This document shows, piece by piece, positions 44,400-54,971 of a DNA stretch of 64,000 nucleotides. How positions within the stretch are numbered: the first letter of the stretch is position 1; the number at the start of each line of letters is the position of its first letter. A program made the position numbers and the translations under genes. The notes under the pieces are model-generated. The model ran no database searches. It worked only from the letters and a program-made list of their open reading frames with translations, and was not told where the DNA came from. The DNA is from Chaenocephalus aceratus (Eukaryota; Chordata; Actinopteri; Perciformes; Channichthyidae): assembly GCA_023974075.1 (NCBI GenBank), contig JAMFTG010000593.1, positions 30,001-94,000 of the forward strand, written 5' to 3'.

Positions 44400-46265
44400 C
44401 AAAGTATTTAGTGTATCTCAAATCTCAATGACTTTAAGAATATGAAGTTACATGTATATGATACATATAAATACAGCCTGGTTTATTTATACAATTGGTA
44501 GGCTTTTATTTATTTTGCCAATTTTAACATTTATTGTACACAAATGTAACAAATGTTTTGTGTGCTTTTCTGCAAATAACTCAACTTTGACAATTAAAAA
44601 AGTGTCGCAAAACGTTTAGATTATATATTTGATGATGGCAATAATGTATAGAGACAAAGGTAGGCAAAAAAGTAACGTTAATAAATACTAAACTTGCACA
44701 AATAAACATCTCAAGTATCAAATCTCAAAACAGACTTAATGTATTAAAATAAGCAGATTTAAATGCAATTCGCCCAGATATCATTCCTGAGTATTCTCCG
44801 TGTAGATTCTGCCGTGTTGGCCGCGCTCCTCAGATGTGTGTTTTGGCTCCGGGGTGGATCTCTGGCAAGGACATTTGGGTTTGGCTCGGGAAGGTTTTTG
44901 GGCAACTCTCGCGAACCAGCTGGCCACAAACAGCACTTGGAGTGGACTTCGCAGGATCTTACATCTTCCTTTGCTTGTGGCACACTTCACCAATCTGCAG
45001 CGATTGACCTCGGGAAGTATTGGAAATGAGACGTGTCTCTCGTGGGACCGAATAAAGTCTCAAACTCGTAACTCTGCCGGAGGATTTTAGTGTTTTAGCT
45101 GCTTGGAAACACAGAGGCTGTCTTTGGTTGCTTTATTTTCTATAGTCGTACATTTAACCTTATTATCACATTATGGGGCTTTCAAAATACACCTGTGCCT
45201 GCTTTCGAGCACCCCTGTACTTTTCTCCTATTTAAATGTCTTTTCATCCCACTTTTTCCTATTTCTAATTATTTCAAAGGAGTTAAAATGTCGCACGCAA
45301 GTGTTGGACACACTATTAATAGATATAGGTGACGGTGTACCCAATAAAGTGGATTTACAGTACGTCCACTCTCTAATCCAATAACCTCCATAACTTCTGC
45401 ACAACATAGAGAACAAATAGTCCCACCTTCACTCTGTACAAATAATCCAGACAGCCCTTACATTTCTCATCCTCGCGTTCCTTTGGAAAACAAATCACTC
45501 GTATATAAACGTAATTACCAGGAGACGGGCTCGCTGTATGGATGGATTAATGACGGGGCTTTGTGAAGTGCTCTGTTTGGTTTAACTACAACAACCCTAA
45601 GTGCAGCCAATTGACCGTGTGTACAAAGACGTGACAAATGACGGCGTGTAGTGATTAGCTATAGGTGACGGCATTATGCAGCGTGTCGGGAAAGCAGCAG
45701 CACCGGCGAACAGTTTGGTGAACGTGAAACTTTTAGATTATATATTTGATGTATGGACACTAAGGTGAAGCCTAAGGGCGGAACAAGTAACATCTATAAG
45801 CACTAAACTTGCACAAATAAACTAAATATACTAAAACGTAAAACTCAATGACTTCAAGAATAGAATGTAAAATGTATGTTAAATGTAAATCAATTTGAAC
45901 ATTTATTGGACACAAAATAACAATTAAAGTGATATTTTTGTGTGCTTTTCAACAAATAACTCAACCTATGTGATGGATTCATGTCCAAAAGTTGCAATTT
46001 CTAGGTATTTATTTTGCGATTCAGGCAAGAATAGGGGTCGGACATTTTTTAGATGCTATATTTGATGATGTCTGGACACTAAGGTCAGCCTAAGGGCGGA
46101 ACAAAGTAACATTTATAAGTACTACACTTGGATAAAAATATGCTAAAAAGTATTTAGTTTATCTCAAATCTCAATGACTTCAAGAATAGGAAGTTTAATG
46201 TATGTGATACGTAGAAATACTGCATGATTTATGAATACATTTGGTAGGCTTTTGCCAAGTTTAAA
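44400..46265. repeat. Diverged ~310-bp repeats, three copies, interrupted
   Basis: Blocks recur in fixed order: TTTAGATTATATATTTGATG, ACTAAACTTGCACAAATAAA, CTCAATGACTTCAAGAATAG, AACATTTATTGTACACAAA, TTTTGTGTGCTTTTC + AAATAACTCAAC. Occurrences lie near 44428-44740, 45735-45980 and 46040-46260. A further partial copy is at 46895-47035. Two copies at 45745 and 46047 are about 300 bases apart. Sequence divergence is high. I do not recognise the family. Confidence 0.65.
44745..45734. other. Sequence between the diverged repeats
   Basis: Open frames around 44759-45090 on both strands have no recognisable domain. No repeat boundary or target duplication is visible, so it is uncertain whether this is an insertion into the repeat array. 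Confidence 0.35.
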
Positions 46266-46574
46266 GATCCCGCGTCACGGCCATTTCCACTGATCATGAT
46301 TCCATCGTTGAGGTCTACTCAAATACATTCACACTGTTCAATGTTCCGAACTCACATTGGTTTCTCAAACAGCGTCTCTGTATCGTCTGTGTATTCACTC
46401 TCTGTACACGGCTTGTTGGAGCTCCTGCCCCCCCCCTGCGAAACCCAGCCCGAAACCAGCCCGAACACACACACACCCGCAGCCTGGCTGGGAGTTTGTG
46501 TGTGTCCGACTCACTGCCTCGCCGTGTCCCGCCGTCTCAGGGAGGAGAAATCGGCGGAGCTGCAGCTGAGAAAA

Positions 46575-46578
<4 letters not shown>

Positions 46579-46620
<42 letters not shown>
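46579..46620. repeat. (GT)n microsatellite
   Basis: About 20 GT units. Confidence 0.9.
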
Positions 46621-46622
<2 letters not shown>

Positions 46623-46639
46623 AAGTATGTGGATTAGAT

Positions 46640-46895
46640 TGGTCCTTAACCGACGTAACGTAACGGCTCCACGAATTGGTCCATTTGGGCACGTCACAGA
46701 ACCCAGGAAGCAAACAATGGAAAAAGAGAAAAGTCCAGCGAGGCGTTCTGGGGCAGCAGACGGGTCTTCTCTGAGTTAGAGCTGTACTCGCTGCAGGGTG
46801 CACTTTGAGGGTCTGTGGCTCTGCAGACCGTTCACATGCAGAAGCTTCAGAACACAAGGGGACGGGTCAGAACCGGAAAAGCATGACATGGGACC
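46640..46895. mobile_element. MITE-like fragment ending CATGACATGGGACCTTTAA
   Basis: GTCACAGAACCCAGGAAGC, CTCTGCAGACCGTTCACATG and GCATGACATGGGACCTTTAA together resemble a teleost MITE family with ACCTTTAA ends. The other end is not clear. Directly after it the ~310-bp repeat sequence resumes (ACATTTATTGTACACAAA), which suggests insertion into that repeat. Confidence 0.4.
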
Positions 46896-47035
46896 TTTAA
46901 CATTTATTGTACACAAAACAAAACTTAAAGTGATATATTTGTGCTTTTCAGTATATAACTCGACTCATGTGATGATTCATGTCCAGAAGTCGCAGTATTT
47001 AGGTTATTTTTTAGGGATTCAGGCAATAATCTGAC

Positions 47036-47506
47036 TTCCTACATCGGTTTCTCCTCCTCCCTAATTTAAAATCTTCTCATGTCGTGTTTATTTCACCCGT
47101 TTATGTCCATGATGCAGACGTGAAGTACATATTATCCTCTGAATGCCCTCGTGAGTCACATCATCTGCAGGGAGAACCATCGCCTCTTTGTGCGAGTTTG
47201 AATAAAACCCATTTCTCTTTTGGTTCATTTTCGTTCCCATGAAATCATTAGCTGATGTTCAGGCAGTGATTCAGGCGTCTTTTGTTTCTGCTCCCTCTCC
47301 CTGTGAATAACAAACATGTCATCCACACATTTCAGGATGACACAGCAGAATCTGTATTAGTGAAATCAAACAAGCCTCTCGTTTTATAACGAGATTTGAA
47401 ATGTATGACACAGAAATGTAGCTTATGTTAGCTTAGCATTATGAACAAGATGGCTCGAATATTATAACAGGTTTTTATAAAGGAAAATAAAACAAAGCAA
47501 CATGCA
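47036..47506. other. Unassigned stretch
   Basis: No gene or repeat recognised. Confidence 0.4.
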
Positions 47507-47510
47507 TTAA

Positions 47511-47810
47511 AGGTGGGGTAGGTACGTTTGAGAAACCGGCTCGAGATACACATTCCATGGAATGCTCTTAACATCCCGATAGCAGGGAATATCTGAAGTG
47601 CTTTGGCATTACATACATTAAAAATGTCATCTGTGGAAGCCGTCGTACTGTGAAAAGCACGACCAATCATCTCGTGCCCTCATTGGTCACATGACCACGT
47701 TCGTGTGTTGGGGGAGGGGCTCTGTGAGGAAGTGGCAGATTTCTTCCGGCTGTGTATTTTCAAATTCTAGCGCACTCGAGCTGGTTTCTCCAAAACCACC
47801 TACCCCACCT
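47511..47810. mobile_element. TTAA-flanked MITE, copy 2
   Basis: The ends are AGGTGGGGTAGGTACGTTTG at left and the complement of AGGTGGGGTAGGTGGTTTTG at right, with TTAA at both flanks (47507-47510 and 47811-47814). It is 300 bases with internal parts matching copy 1 at 9854-10198 in reverse orientation (ATTCCATGGAATGCTCTTAA, AGGGGCTCTGTGAGGAAGTG). No open frame of its own. Confidence 0.8.
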
Positions 47811-48000
47811 TTAATACTGGAAACAGCTCGTTTGATTTTAATTTTTTTACAGCTAAACATGCAAAACAAATAAAACTAAACCACTTGCTGCTAAAACATA
47901 AAGTCAAACATAAAACAGCAGCGTTTAGTGTCTGTAAAACTAGGCGTCACTTCACTCAAAGACTCTCTTAAGCTCTCAAATCCAGCTTTTTATGATTTAA

Positions 48001-48575
48001 TATAATAATAATAATAGATTTAATTTGTTAGCGCTTTTACAGGTGCTCAAAGACGCTTTACAGATATAGTGAAGAGAAAAGAAAAGGAAGGAACAACGAA
48101 TAAATATATAGTTAAAGTTAAAGTCAAATAATACAAAAACAATCACACATTAAAAGTCAGATTGAAGAGGTGAGTTTTCTGAAGGTTTTTGAAGGTTTCT
48201 TGAAGGTTTTTGAAGGTTTTTGGAAGGTTTTTGAAGGTTTCTTGAAGGTTTTTGAAGGTTTTTGAAGATTTCTTGAAGGTTTTTTGAAGGTTTTTGAAGT
48301 TTCTTTGAAGGTTTTTGAAGGTTTCTTGAAGATTTTTGAAGGTTTTTGAAGGTTTTTGAAGATTTCTTGAAGGTTTTTTGAAGGTTTTTGAAGTTTCTTT
48401 GAAGGTTTCTTGAAGATTTTTGAAGGTTTTTGAAGGTTTTTGAAGTTTTTTTGAAGGTTTTTTGAAGGTTTTTGAAGTTTTTTGAAGGTTTTTGAAGGTT
48501 TTCTGAAGGTTTTTGAAGGTTTCTTGAAGGTTTTTGGAAGGTTTTTGAAGGTTTTTTGAAGGTTTTTGAAGATGT
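48001..48575 (-). mobile_element. LINE-type 3' tail with an internal 10-bp array
   Basis: (ATA)n at 48001-48017, TAGCGCTTTTACAGGTGCTC, AAAGACGCTTTACAGATATA and CACATTAAAAGTCAGATTGA resemble, on the minus strand, the 3' end of a teleost LINE. Its C-terminal coding region would lie just where the array begins (GAGTTTTCTGAAGG). Assignment is from motif resemblance. Confidence 0.45.
48170..48572. repeat. Minisatellite, ~10-bp unit TTTTTGAAGG
   Basis: About 40 copies of TTTTTGAAGG / TTTCTTGAAGG with variable T-run length. On the minus strand it yields lysine/serine/asparagine-rich peptides (NLQKPSKTF-type) that are artefacts of the repeat. Confidence 0.95.
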
Positions 48576-49090
48576 CACATGTTTGTCTTTGACGGAGGAC
48601 GTATTCATGCAGGAGCTTCATTTACATAACATGAACCTGGCAGATCCACAATCCTCCAAACAGCTCTTGTGTTATGATAATGCAGCTCGTTACTTTGCAT
48701 TGGTTGGTTGTATAGATCCAAGCCTTTTCTTCTCAAGTGGTTTTAAAGCACCGTATTATCCTGGTTTTACAAAATGCCACTTTTATGATTTCAAACATAA
48801 TCCGCAGTGTAGTTGGCAGAAGAGCGGTGTGTTTCTGCTCGTCATTATTCATGAATGGAAATGTAGTGAAAAAGGGATGAACAGATGGAAGTAATCCAGT
48901 CATATAAAGCAAAGAGGCCTCTCATGTAAATACGATCAATTATAAACTTCAATTATGATTCTCTGTTCTTTATCAAAACCGATGTTCCACTTTATGCGAT
49001 TTGAAGTACGACAGAAGGCCGCGTTTACACCTCGTTTCAAGCTCTTGAAAAACACGAGCTGAAACGTATAATACAGAATATAGTATATAA
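48576..49090. other. Unassigned stretch
   Basis: The plus open frame 48556-48894 begins inside the array and shows no domain. No repeat recognised. Confidence 0.4.
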
Positions 49091-49210
49091 CAGTATTTAA
49101 CACATAGCGAGGTGGCTTCTGTGTTTTAAATCTATTCATGCTTTTTAAAAGGAATACTTCCAAGGCTGCACAGCAGACGTTCAGAGCATCTTAAGTGAGG
49201 TAACGGAGTT
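49091..49210 (+). repeat. 120-bp flank repeat, copy 1 (copy 2 at 50220-50339)
   Basis: The blocks GCGAGGTGGCTTCTG, CTATTCATGCTTTT, GAATACTTCCAAGG and GCACAGCAGACGTTCAGAGC + ATCTTAAGTGAGGTAACGGAGTT occur in both copies. The two copies bracket the first 33-bp array as direct repeats about 1.13 kb apart. Confidence 0.9.
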
Positions 49211-50219
49211 CTTTTACTCAAGTACAACATCTGAGTACTTATACTTCTACTACAAGATCTGAGTACTTCTACTTTTACTACAAGATCTGAGTACTTATAC
49301 TACAAGATCTGGGTACTTATACTTTTACTACAAGATCTGAGTACTTATACTTTGACTCAAGTACAAGATCTGAGTACTTATACTTTTACTACAAGATCTG
49401 AGTACTTCTACTTTTACTACAACATCTGAGTACTTATACTTTTACTACAAGATCTGAGTACTTCTACTTTTACTACAAGATCTGAGTACTTATACTACAA
49501 GATCTGGGTACTTATACTTTTACTACAAGATCTGAGTACTTATACTTTGACTCAAGTACAAGATCTGAGTACTTATACTTTTACTACAAGATCTGAGTAC
49601 TTCTACTTTTACTACAACATCTGAGTACTTATACTTTTACTACAAGATCTGAGTACTTATACTTTGACTCAAGTACAAGATCTGAGTACTTCTACTTTGA
49701 CTCAAGAACAAGATCTGAGTACTTCTACTTTTACTCAAGAACAAGATCTGAGTACTTCTACTTTTACTCAAGTACAAGATCTGAGTACTTCTGCTTTTAC
49801 TCAAGTACAATATCTGAGTACTTCTACTTTTACTCAAGTACAAGATCTGAGTACTTCTACTTTGACTCAAGAACAAGATCTGAGTACTTCTACTTTTACT
49901 CAAGAACAAGATCTGAGTACTTCTACTTTTACTCAAGTACAAGATCTGAGTACTTCTGCTTTTACTCAAGTACAATATCTGAGTACTTCTACTTTTACTC
50001 AAGTACAATATCTGAGTACTTCTACTTTTACTCAAGTACAAGATCTGAGTACTTCTACTTTTACTCAAGAACAAGATCTGAGTACTTCTGCTTTTACTCA
50101 AGTACAAGATCTGAGTACTTCTACTTTTACTCAAGTACAATATCTGAGTACTTACTTTGACTCAAGTACAAGACCTGAGTACTTCTACTTTTACTCAAGA
50201 ACAAGATCTGAGTACTATA
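49211..50219. repeat. Minisatellite, 28- to 33-bp units, core CAAGATCTGAGTACTT
   Basis: The left part (to about 49640) uses 28- and 22-base units (CTACAAGATCTGAGTACTTA, with CTTTTA). The right part uses 33-base units, core CAAGATCTGAGTACTTCTAC + TTTTACTCAAGTA. A multi-unit block in the left part is repeated (49250-49420 against 49440-49640). Frames stay open on both strands in the 33-base part (SRSTQIL-type), which is an artefact. Confidence 0.95.
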
Positions 50220-50339
50220 CAGTATTGAAACATAACGAGGTGGCTTCTGACTTCAACATACTATTCATGCTTTTCAAAAAGAATACTTCCAAGGTCGCAC
50301 AGCAGACGTTCAGAGCATCTTAAGTGAGGTAACGGAGTT
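50220..50339 (+). repeat. 120-bp flank repeat, copy 2
   Basis: A near-copy of 49091-49210 placed at the other side of the array. It differs by scattered substitutions (for example AAGGTCGCACAGC against AAGGCTGCACAGC). Confidence 0.9.
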
Positions 50340-50950
50340 GAATCTGGATACACTCATATATCCTCCTGTACAGAACATATAATAAGATACAGTACAGCCT
50401 TGTAAAGTACATTGTGTGTTTAAAAACAGCATACTGTACTGAGGATACATAGAAATACATAGAATAGAAACTACACACCAAGTCATGTAAGTGTATGTGT
50501 CTTCTAAGACATGCATGTCCCCTTCTTCTGTTTGACATTGTGATAAACGTGTGTTGTCTCCCGTTGATGTGTTGATCGAACCCCGTGAAGCTGCCGACCA
50601 GAAGTTAGTTTTGAAACATTTCAAATCCAGCCTCGGTAATAAAACCCCAAACCAGTGTGTGACAGAAAACAGGAAAGAAGTGGTTGAGATCTGTGTGGAA
50701 GTGGCCTCGAAGGTGTAAAGGAAAGGTCAGCGCTCGGTTGAACTGGACAGATTCATCACGACATTTTGGACGGCAACGTATTAAGCTCGGCAGATGGAAA
50801 CGGAAACAAAGAATGATGGATGTCGATGGATTATAACGACCCACGATGCCATAGATCATTTCGTGGCTACTTGGTCAAACTGACGCTGGGAACATATACA
50901 CACAAGACTGACATTCAATACCTTTAGTTACGAGACAGATTTAATGTGGA
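50340..50950. other. Unassigned stretch
   Basis: No gene or repeat recognised. Confidence 0.4.
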
Positions 50951-50991
50951 ATATTCAATACTTTGGTTCCACCTGGAGTGAATCCACCATC

Positions 50992-51135
50992 TACCCTGCA
51001 GTCTGCAAAGTACTTCAGACTAGCTGCACCTTCACCAGCTACCCTGCAGTCTACAAAGTACTTCAGACTAGCTGCGCCTCCACCAGCTACCCTGCAGTCT
51101 ACAAAGTACTTCAGACTAGCTGCACCTTCACCAGC
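50992..51135. repeat. 48-bp tandem triplication
   Basis: Three copies of TACCCTGCAGTCTACAAAGT + ACTTCAGACTAGCTGCACCTTCACCAGC, with starts at 50992, 51040 and 51088. Confidence 0.95.
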
Positions 51136-51324
51136 TTTGAGAACACTTTCATGATCAATCATTATAAAACACATCATATACATTATTCTGAAATGGACCA
51201 ATCTGCACAACGACTACTTTCACTGTCTTTCACTATATTTAGATGAGAATACTTTCTACTTTCACTTGAGGAACATTTTGAATGCAGGACTTTTACTGTA
51301 ACAGAGTATTCCTACACTCTGGTA

Positions 51325-52465
51325 CTTCTACTTTTACTCAAGTACAAGATCTGAGTACTTCTACTTTTACTCAAGTACAAGATCTGAGTACTTCTATTTT
51401 TACTCAAGTACAAGATCTGAGTACTTCTATTTTTACTAAGTACAAGATCTGAGTACTTCTACTTTTACTCAAGTACAAGATCTGAGTACTTATTTTACTC
51501 GAGAACAAGATCTGAGTACTTCTACTTTTACTCAAGTACAAGATCTGAGTACTTCTACTTTTACTCAAGAACAAGATCTGAGTACTTCTACTTTTACTCA
51601 AGTACAAGATCTGAGTACTTATTTTACTCGAGAACAAGATCTGAGTACTTCTACTTTTACTCAAGTACAAGATCTGAGTACTTCTACTTTTACTCAAGAA
51701 CAAGATCTGAGTACTTCTACTTTTACTCAAGTACAAGATCTGAGTACTTCTACTTTTACTCAAGAACAAGATCTGAGTACTTCTACTCAAGAACAAGATC
51801 TGAGTACTTCTACTTTTACTCAAGAACAAGATCTGAGTACTTCTACTTTTACTCAAGAACAAGACCTGAGTACTTCTACTTTTACTCAAGAACAAGACCT
51901 GAGTACTTCTACTTTTACTCAAGAACAAGACCTGAGTACTTCTACTTTTACTCAAGAACACGATCTGAGTACTTCTACTCAAGAACAAGACCTGAGTACT
52001 TCTACTTTTACTCAAGAACAAGACCTGAGTACTTCTACTTTTACTCAAGAACAAGACCTGAGTACTTCTACTTTTACTCAAGAACACGATCTGAGTACTT
52101 CTACTCAAGAACAAGACCTGAGTACTTCTACTTTTACTCAAGTACAAGATCTGAGTACTTCTACTTTCACTCAAGTACAAGATCTGAGTACTTCTACTTT
52201 TACTCAAGAACAAGATCTGAGTACTTCTACTTTTACTCAAGAACAAGATCTGAGTACTTCTACTTTCACTCAAGTACAAGATCTGAGTACTACTTTTACT
52301 CAAGAACAAGATCTGAGTACTTCTACTTTTACTCAAGAACAAGATCTGAGTACTTCTACTTTTACTCAAGAACAAGATCTGAGTACTTCTACTCAAGAAC
52401 AAGATCTGAGTACTTCTACTTTTACTCAAGAACAAGATCTGAGTACTTCTACTCAAGAAAAATAC
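51325..52465. repeat. Minisatellite, 33-bp unit, about 36 copies
   Basis: The core is CAAGATCTGAGTACTTCTAC + TTTTACTCAAGAA/GTA, with short 24-base units (TTCTACTCAAGAACAAGA...) and a C variant (AAGACCTGAGTAC). Blocks recur, for example CACGATCTGAGTACTTCTAC at 51960 and 52086. The period of 33 leaves one minus-strand frame open for 350 codons (LSKSRSTQILF repeats), which is not a gene. Confidence 0.95.
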
Positions 52466-52485
52466 CTGAGTACTTCCAGCTCTGC

Positions 52486-52869
52486 TTGTTAGTAATAATC
52501 TGTATTTTGATTAGGAGCCTATCGGTCTTTCTAAATGTGTCTTATGATAAAAACAGTGAATAACGCCCTTTACTTCTCGCGTAAAGACTCCTGTCTTCGT
52601 GAGGTTCGTATTAAAAGAGACTTTACTTGGTGAATCAAATGTAAAGGACACCAGAATAGCGCTCTCGTGCCACAGTATAACTGATGTGGAGGTCTGTCGG
52701 ACGTGTACCGTTAGCGCTAAAGGACTCGCGTCAAACCGCATTCTAAACTTTATTTTAAACTTCTGCCGTGAGTGGAAATTAATCGTACACACGTTAATTT
52801 GGTGCAGCTGATGCAGTGATGCCTGAATGCACTTATTCTTAGACATCTATGCAAGAGGCAAACTCCAGG
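52486..52869. other. Unassigned stretch
   Basis: No gene or repeat recognised. Confidence 0.4.
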
Positions 52870-53036
52870 TCCATAAAGGGAACTTTAAGGTGCATTCTTT
52901 AACATGGCCAGCAGGGGGATTAACGAATTGAATGGAAGTCTATGAGAAAATGACCCGACTTCGCACTTGATTTATTAACCAAGTGCACATGTTCCTCCTG
53001 ATTTCATTCTCTAGCTTCAAGTCCCCTTTAATACCA
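52870..53036. repeat. Dispersed-repeat fragment (GGAAGTCTATGAGAAAATGA)
   Basis: GGCCAGCAGGGGGATTAACG, GGAAGTCTATGAGAAAATGA and TCGCACTTGATTTATTAACC are motifs of a common teleost dispersed repeat as I know it. Ends are not defined. Confidence 0.45.
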
Positions 53037-54222
53037 CGTGACATATATTAAAATACAACATACGTCTTGGCACGATGAACTCCTTTATTGTCGCCTGCTG
53101 ACCCGTTTCGTTTTGAGGTTCCCTTCACTGTAAATAGCTGTTCTGCGTGAACCTGCAGACACGCCCGTCTTCCCATGGTTTCTGCTGCTCGTGTTCAACG
53201 ACTCGTCACGAATAATAACAGCTCATTAAACCGATGATATTATTCAGTTTCCAATCAGCGCGGCGCACGGCTTTCACGTCTGTGCACGCGGCAGGGGAGA
53301 GCACGAGTTTGATGAGGAGAGACTTTTAAGTGTGCACATGTAACAAAGCTTTGCACAATTTAAAATCCACGTTTTAGTCCGAGCTTTAAGTTCCTTCTGT
53401 TCGTGCGGTTTGGGTTAAATCGGCGTCCTCGTGGTCGCTGTGGGAGTGGGGAAACGCGGAACAACAGAAACAGCAAGAAAGAAAGTGGAACACACATTTC
53501 CTTTGTCACTTTCTTCAACCCTCTATTGGATTCTTACCGCTTTGCTCAGCCTCCAGAGATAATTGATTTTCTCTCCCTTCTGATTCTAACTGGTCGTTTG
53601 AAGACAGACACTTTCATCTCTCATTTGTTCCCCTCTGGAACATTAAAGAGATCCGTCACATTTTACATTCTCCTTGGGAGACACTTTGGCAAAGATTGGA
53701 TGTGACTCGTGGCTCAAGTTTGTTACGTGCCAGGCAGGCTGTACTCGTGTTGTTGTCCTTCCCTCCTGCTTTCCTCTCTCCTCCCTGGCTGCGTCTCACT
53801 TCGGCTATTTCTCATGTCCTCCTCGGGCTCGGTCTCACCGGAAGTTTATTTGTCTGCGCCGTCTTGAGTAGCGTGCCGGTGGCCTTATTTGTGCCGGAGG
53901 ATCGAGGAGCTACCAGACCATCCTCCGGTGAAATCCTCAGACACTCGCCCCGCCCCCTTACTGCGTACCGCTCACTGATTGGACGATGCAGCGCATGCAC
54001 TGATCTGGCTGCTGTCAGATGATCAGCTGTGCGGCGTCATCACAAACGGACGTCGCTTCCCGTGACGCTCCGGAGGAAACGACGTCCCATTGCTCTTAAA
54101 ACTAATTTCCCTGCTTCTCGTGGTTTCCTTGCGTCTCTCCTTGCTTCCTTGGTGGGAGGGACTAGTCGCAGGGAAACGACGCAAGTGAGGGACGCAAGTG
54201 AGGGACGCAAGGAATCCATTTA
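53037..54222. other. Unassigned, partly GC-rich stretch
   Basis: The part 53780-54210 is GC-rich, with CTGGCTGCGTCTCACTTCGG, CTCGCCCCGCCCCC and a short direct repeat, GGGACGCAAGTGAGGGACGC (54190-54210). It may be a decayed MITE but I cannot define ends. The rest holds no recognisable gene. Confidence 0.35.
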
Positions 54223-54659
54223 ACCGAAGTGAAACGCACCCCCTGGGTGTTTCTCAATGTCGAGGACGCTTGCTTGGTAGCACATGTCTTCCGAGCGTCT
54301 TGCTTCAGAAGCGAGGCAAGAATCCTTCCTGGTATTTGGAAAACGAAGAGTGGAACAGGCGAGCAAGTGTGCAAGTGTGCGTCACGTGAGAGGCCCCGCC
54401 TTACATTTTCCGCCACAGATTTGGGGAAATTGGTCCGTGCGCAAAGCATTGTGGGGATTTTAAGACCGCGGAGTCTACACATGTGCAGCCTCGAAGTTTC
54501 TCCCAAACGAAGTACGCCGGGCTCGGTAGAATTCCAAGTATGCTGGACATTGGCAATAGTCCTTTGGCGGCACTCGATGACGTAGCATGCTTGAAATAGT
54601 GGCTCTGGAGCATCCTTCCTCGACATGGAGAAACGGCCCCTGCGTTTGACTGTTTCGGT
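54223..54659. mobile_element. MITE with ~45-bp imperfect terminal inverted repeats
   Basis: The left end reads ACCGAAGTGAAACGCACCCC, then GTTTCTCAATGTCGAGGA. The complement of the right end reads ACCGAAACAGTCAAACGCAG, then CGTTTCTCCATGTCGAGGA. TA lies directly outside both ends. The ~437-base interior includes CGCCACAGATTTGGGGAAAT and GCATTGTGGGGATTTTAAGA. No transposase. The superfamily (TA target) is uncertain. Confidence 0.65.
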
Positions 54660-54711
54660 TAGTTGCTGATTCTACTGTGGACTCTGTTCTCTGACCTTTG
54701 TGAGGGTTAGG

Positions 54712-54714
<3 letters not shown>

Positions 54715-54773
<59 letters not shown>
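54715..54773. repeat. (GT)n microsatellite
   Basis: About 28 uninterrupted GT units. Confidence 0.95.
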
Positions 54774-54774
<1 letters not shown>

Positions 54775-54892
54775 GGGAGGTGGAGGAGTTAGGTAAGTCT
54801 GGGGTACCCTTCACATTCTCATCACGGAGGTAACTACCGTTAGACACACGAGGTTAGTGGATTGCTGCCACCCCTGTATTTTGTTTTGTCCA

Positions 54893-54971
54893 GCTCCTCC
54901 TCCTCCTCCTCCTCCTCCTCCTCCTCCTCCTCCTCCTCCTCCTCCTCCTCCTCCTCCTCCTCCTCCTCCTC
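54893..54971. repeat. (CTC)n microsatellite
   Basis: About 26 CTC/TCC units, uninterrupted. It is a polypurine-polypyrimidine tract able in principle to form triplex DNA. Confidence 0.95.

Larger units (their letters stand above)
50951..52485 (+). mobile_element. Dispersed repeat (same family as 1194-1568) with 48-bp and 33-bp expansions
   Basis: The order is: a 48-bp triplication with AAAGTACTTCAGACTAGCTG, then ATGATCAATCATTATAAAAC, CTGAAATGGACCAATCTGC, AACATTTTGAATGCAGGACT, ACTGTAACAGAGTATTCCTA, then the 33-bp array. This order, with TTTTGAATGCAGGACTTTTAC before CAAGATCTGAGTACTTC, is that of a common teleost non-autonomous repeat known to me. The right end (CTGAGTACTTCCAG) resembles the left end of the unexpanded copy read on the other strand. 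Confidence 0.55.

Noticed and set aside
51404..52456. 350-codon minus-strand frame of LSKSRSTQILF repeats
   Set aside because: It is produced by the 33-bp minisatellite. There is no start context, no non-repeat domain, and the opposite strand is similarly open.
54893..54971. (CTC)n tract as a coding glutamate, leucine or serine run
   Set aside because: No flanking open frame or exon signals. It is a simple microsatellite.
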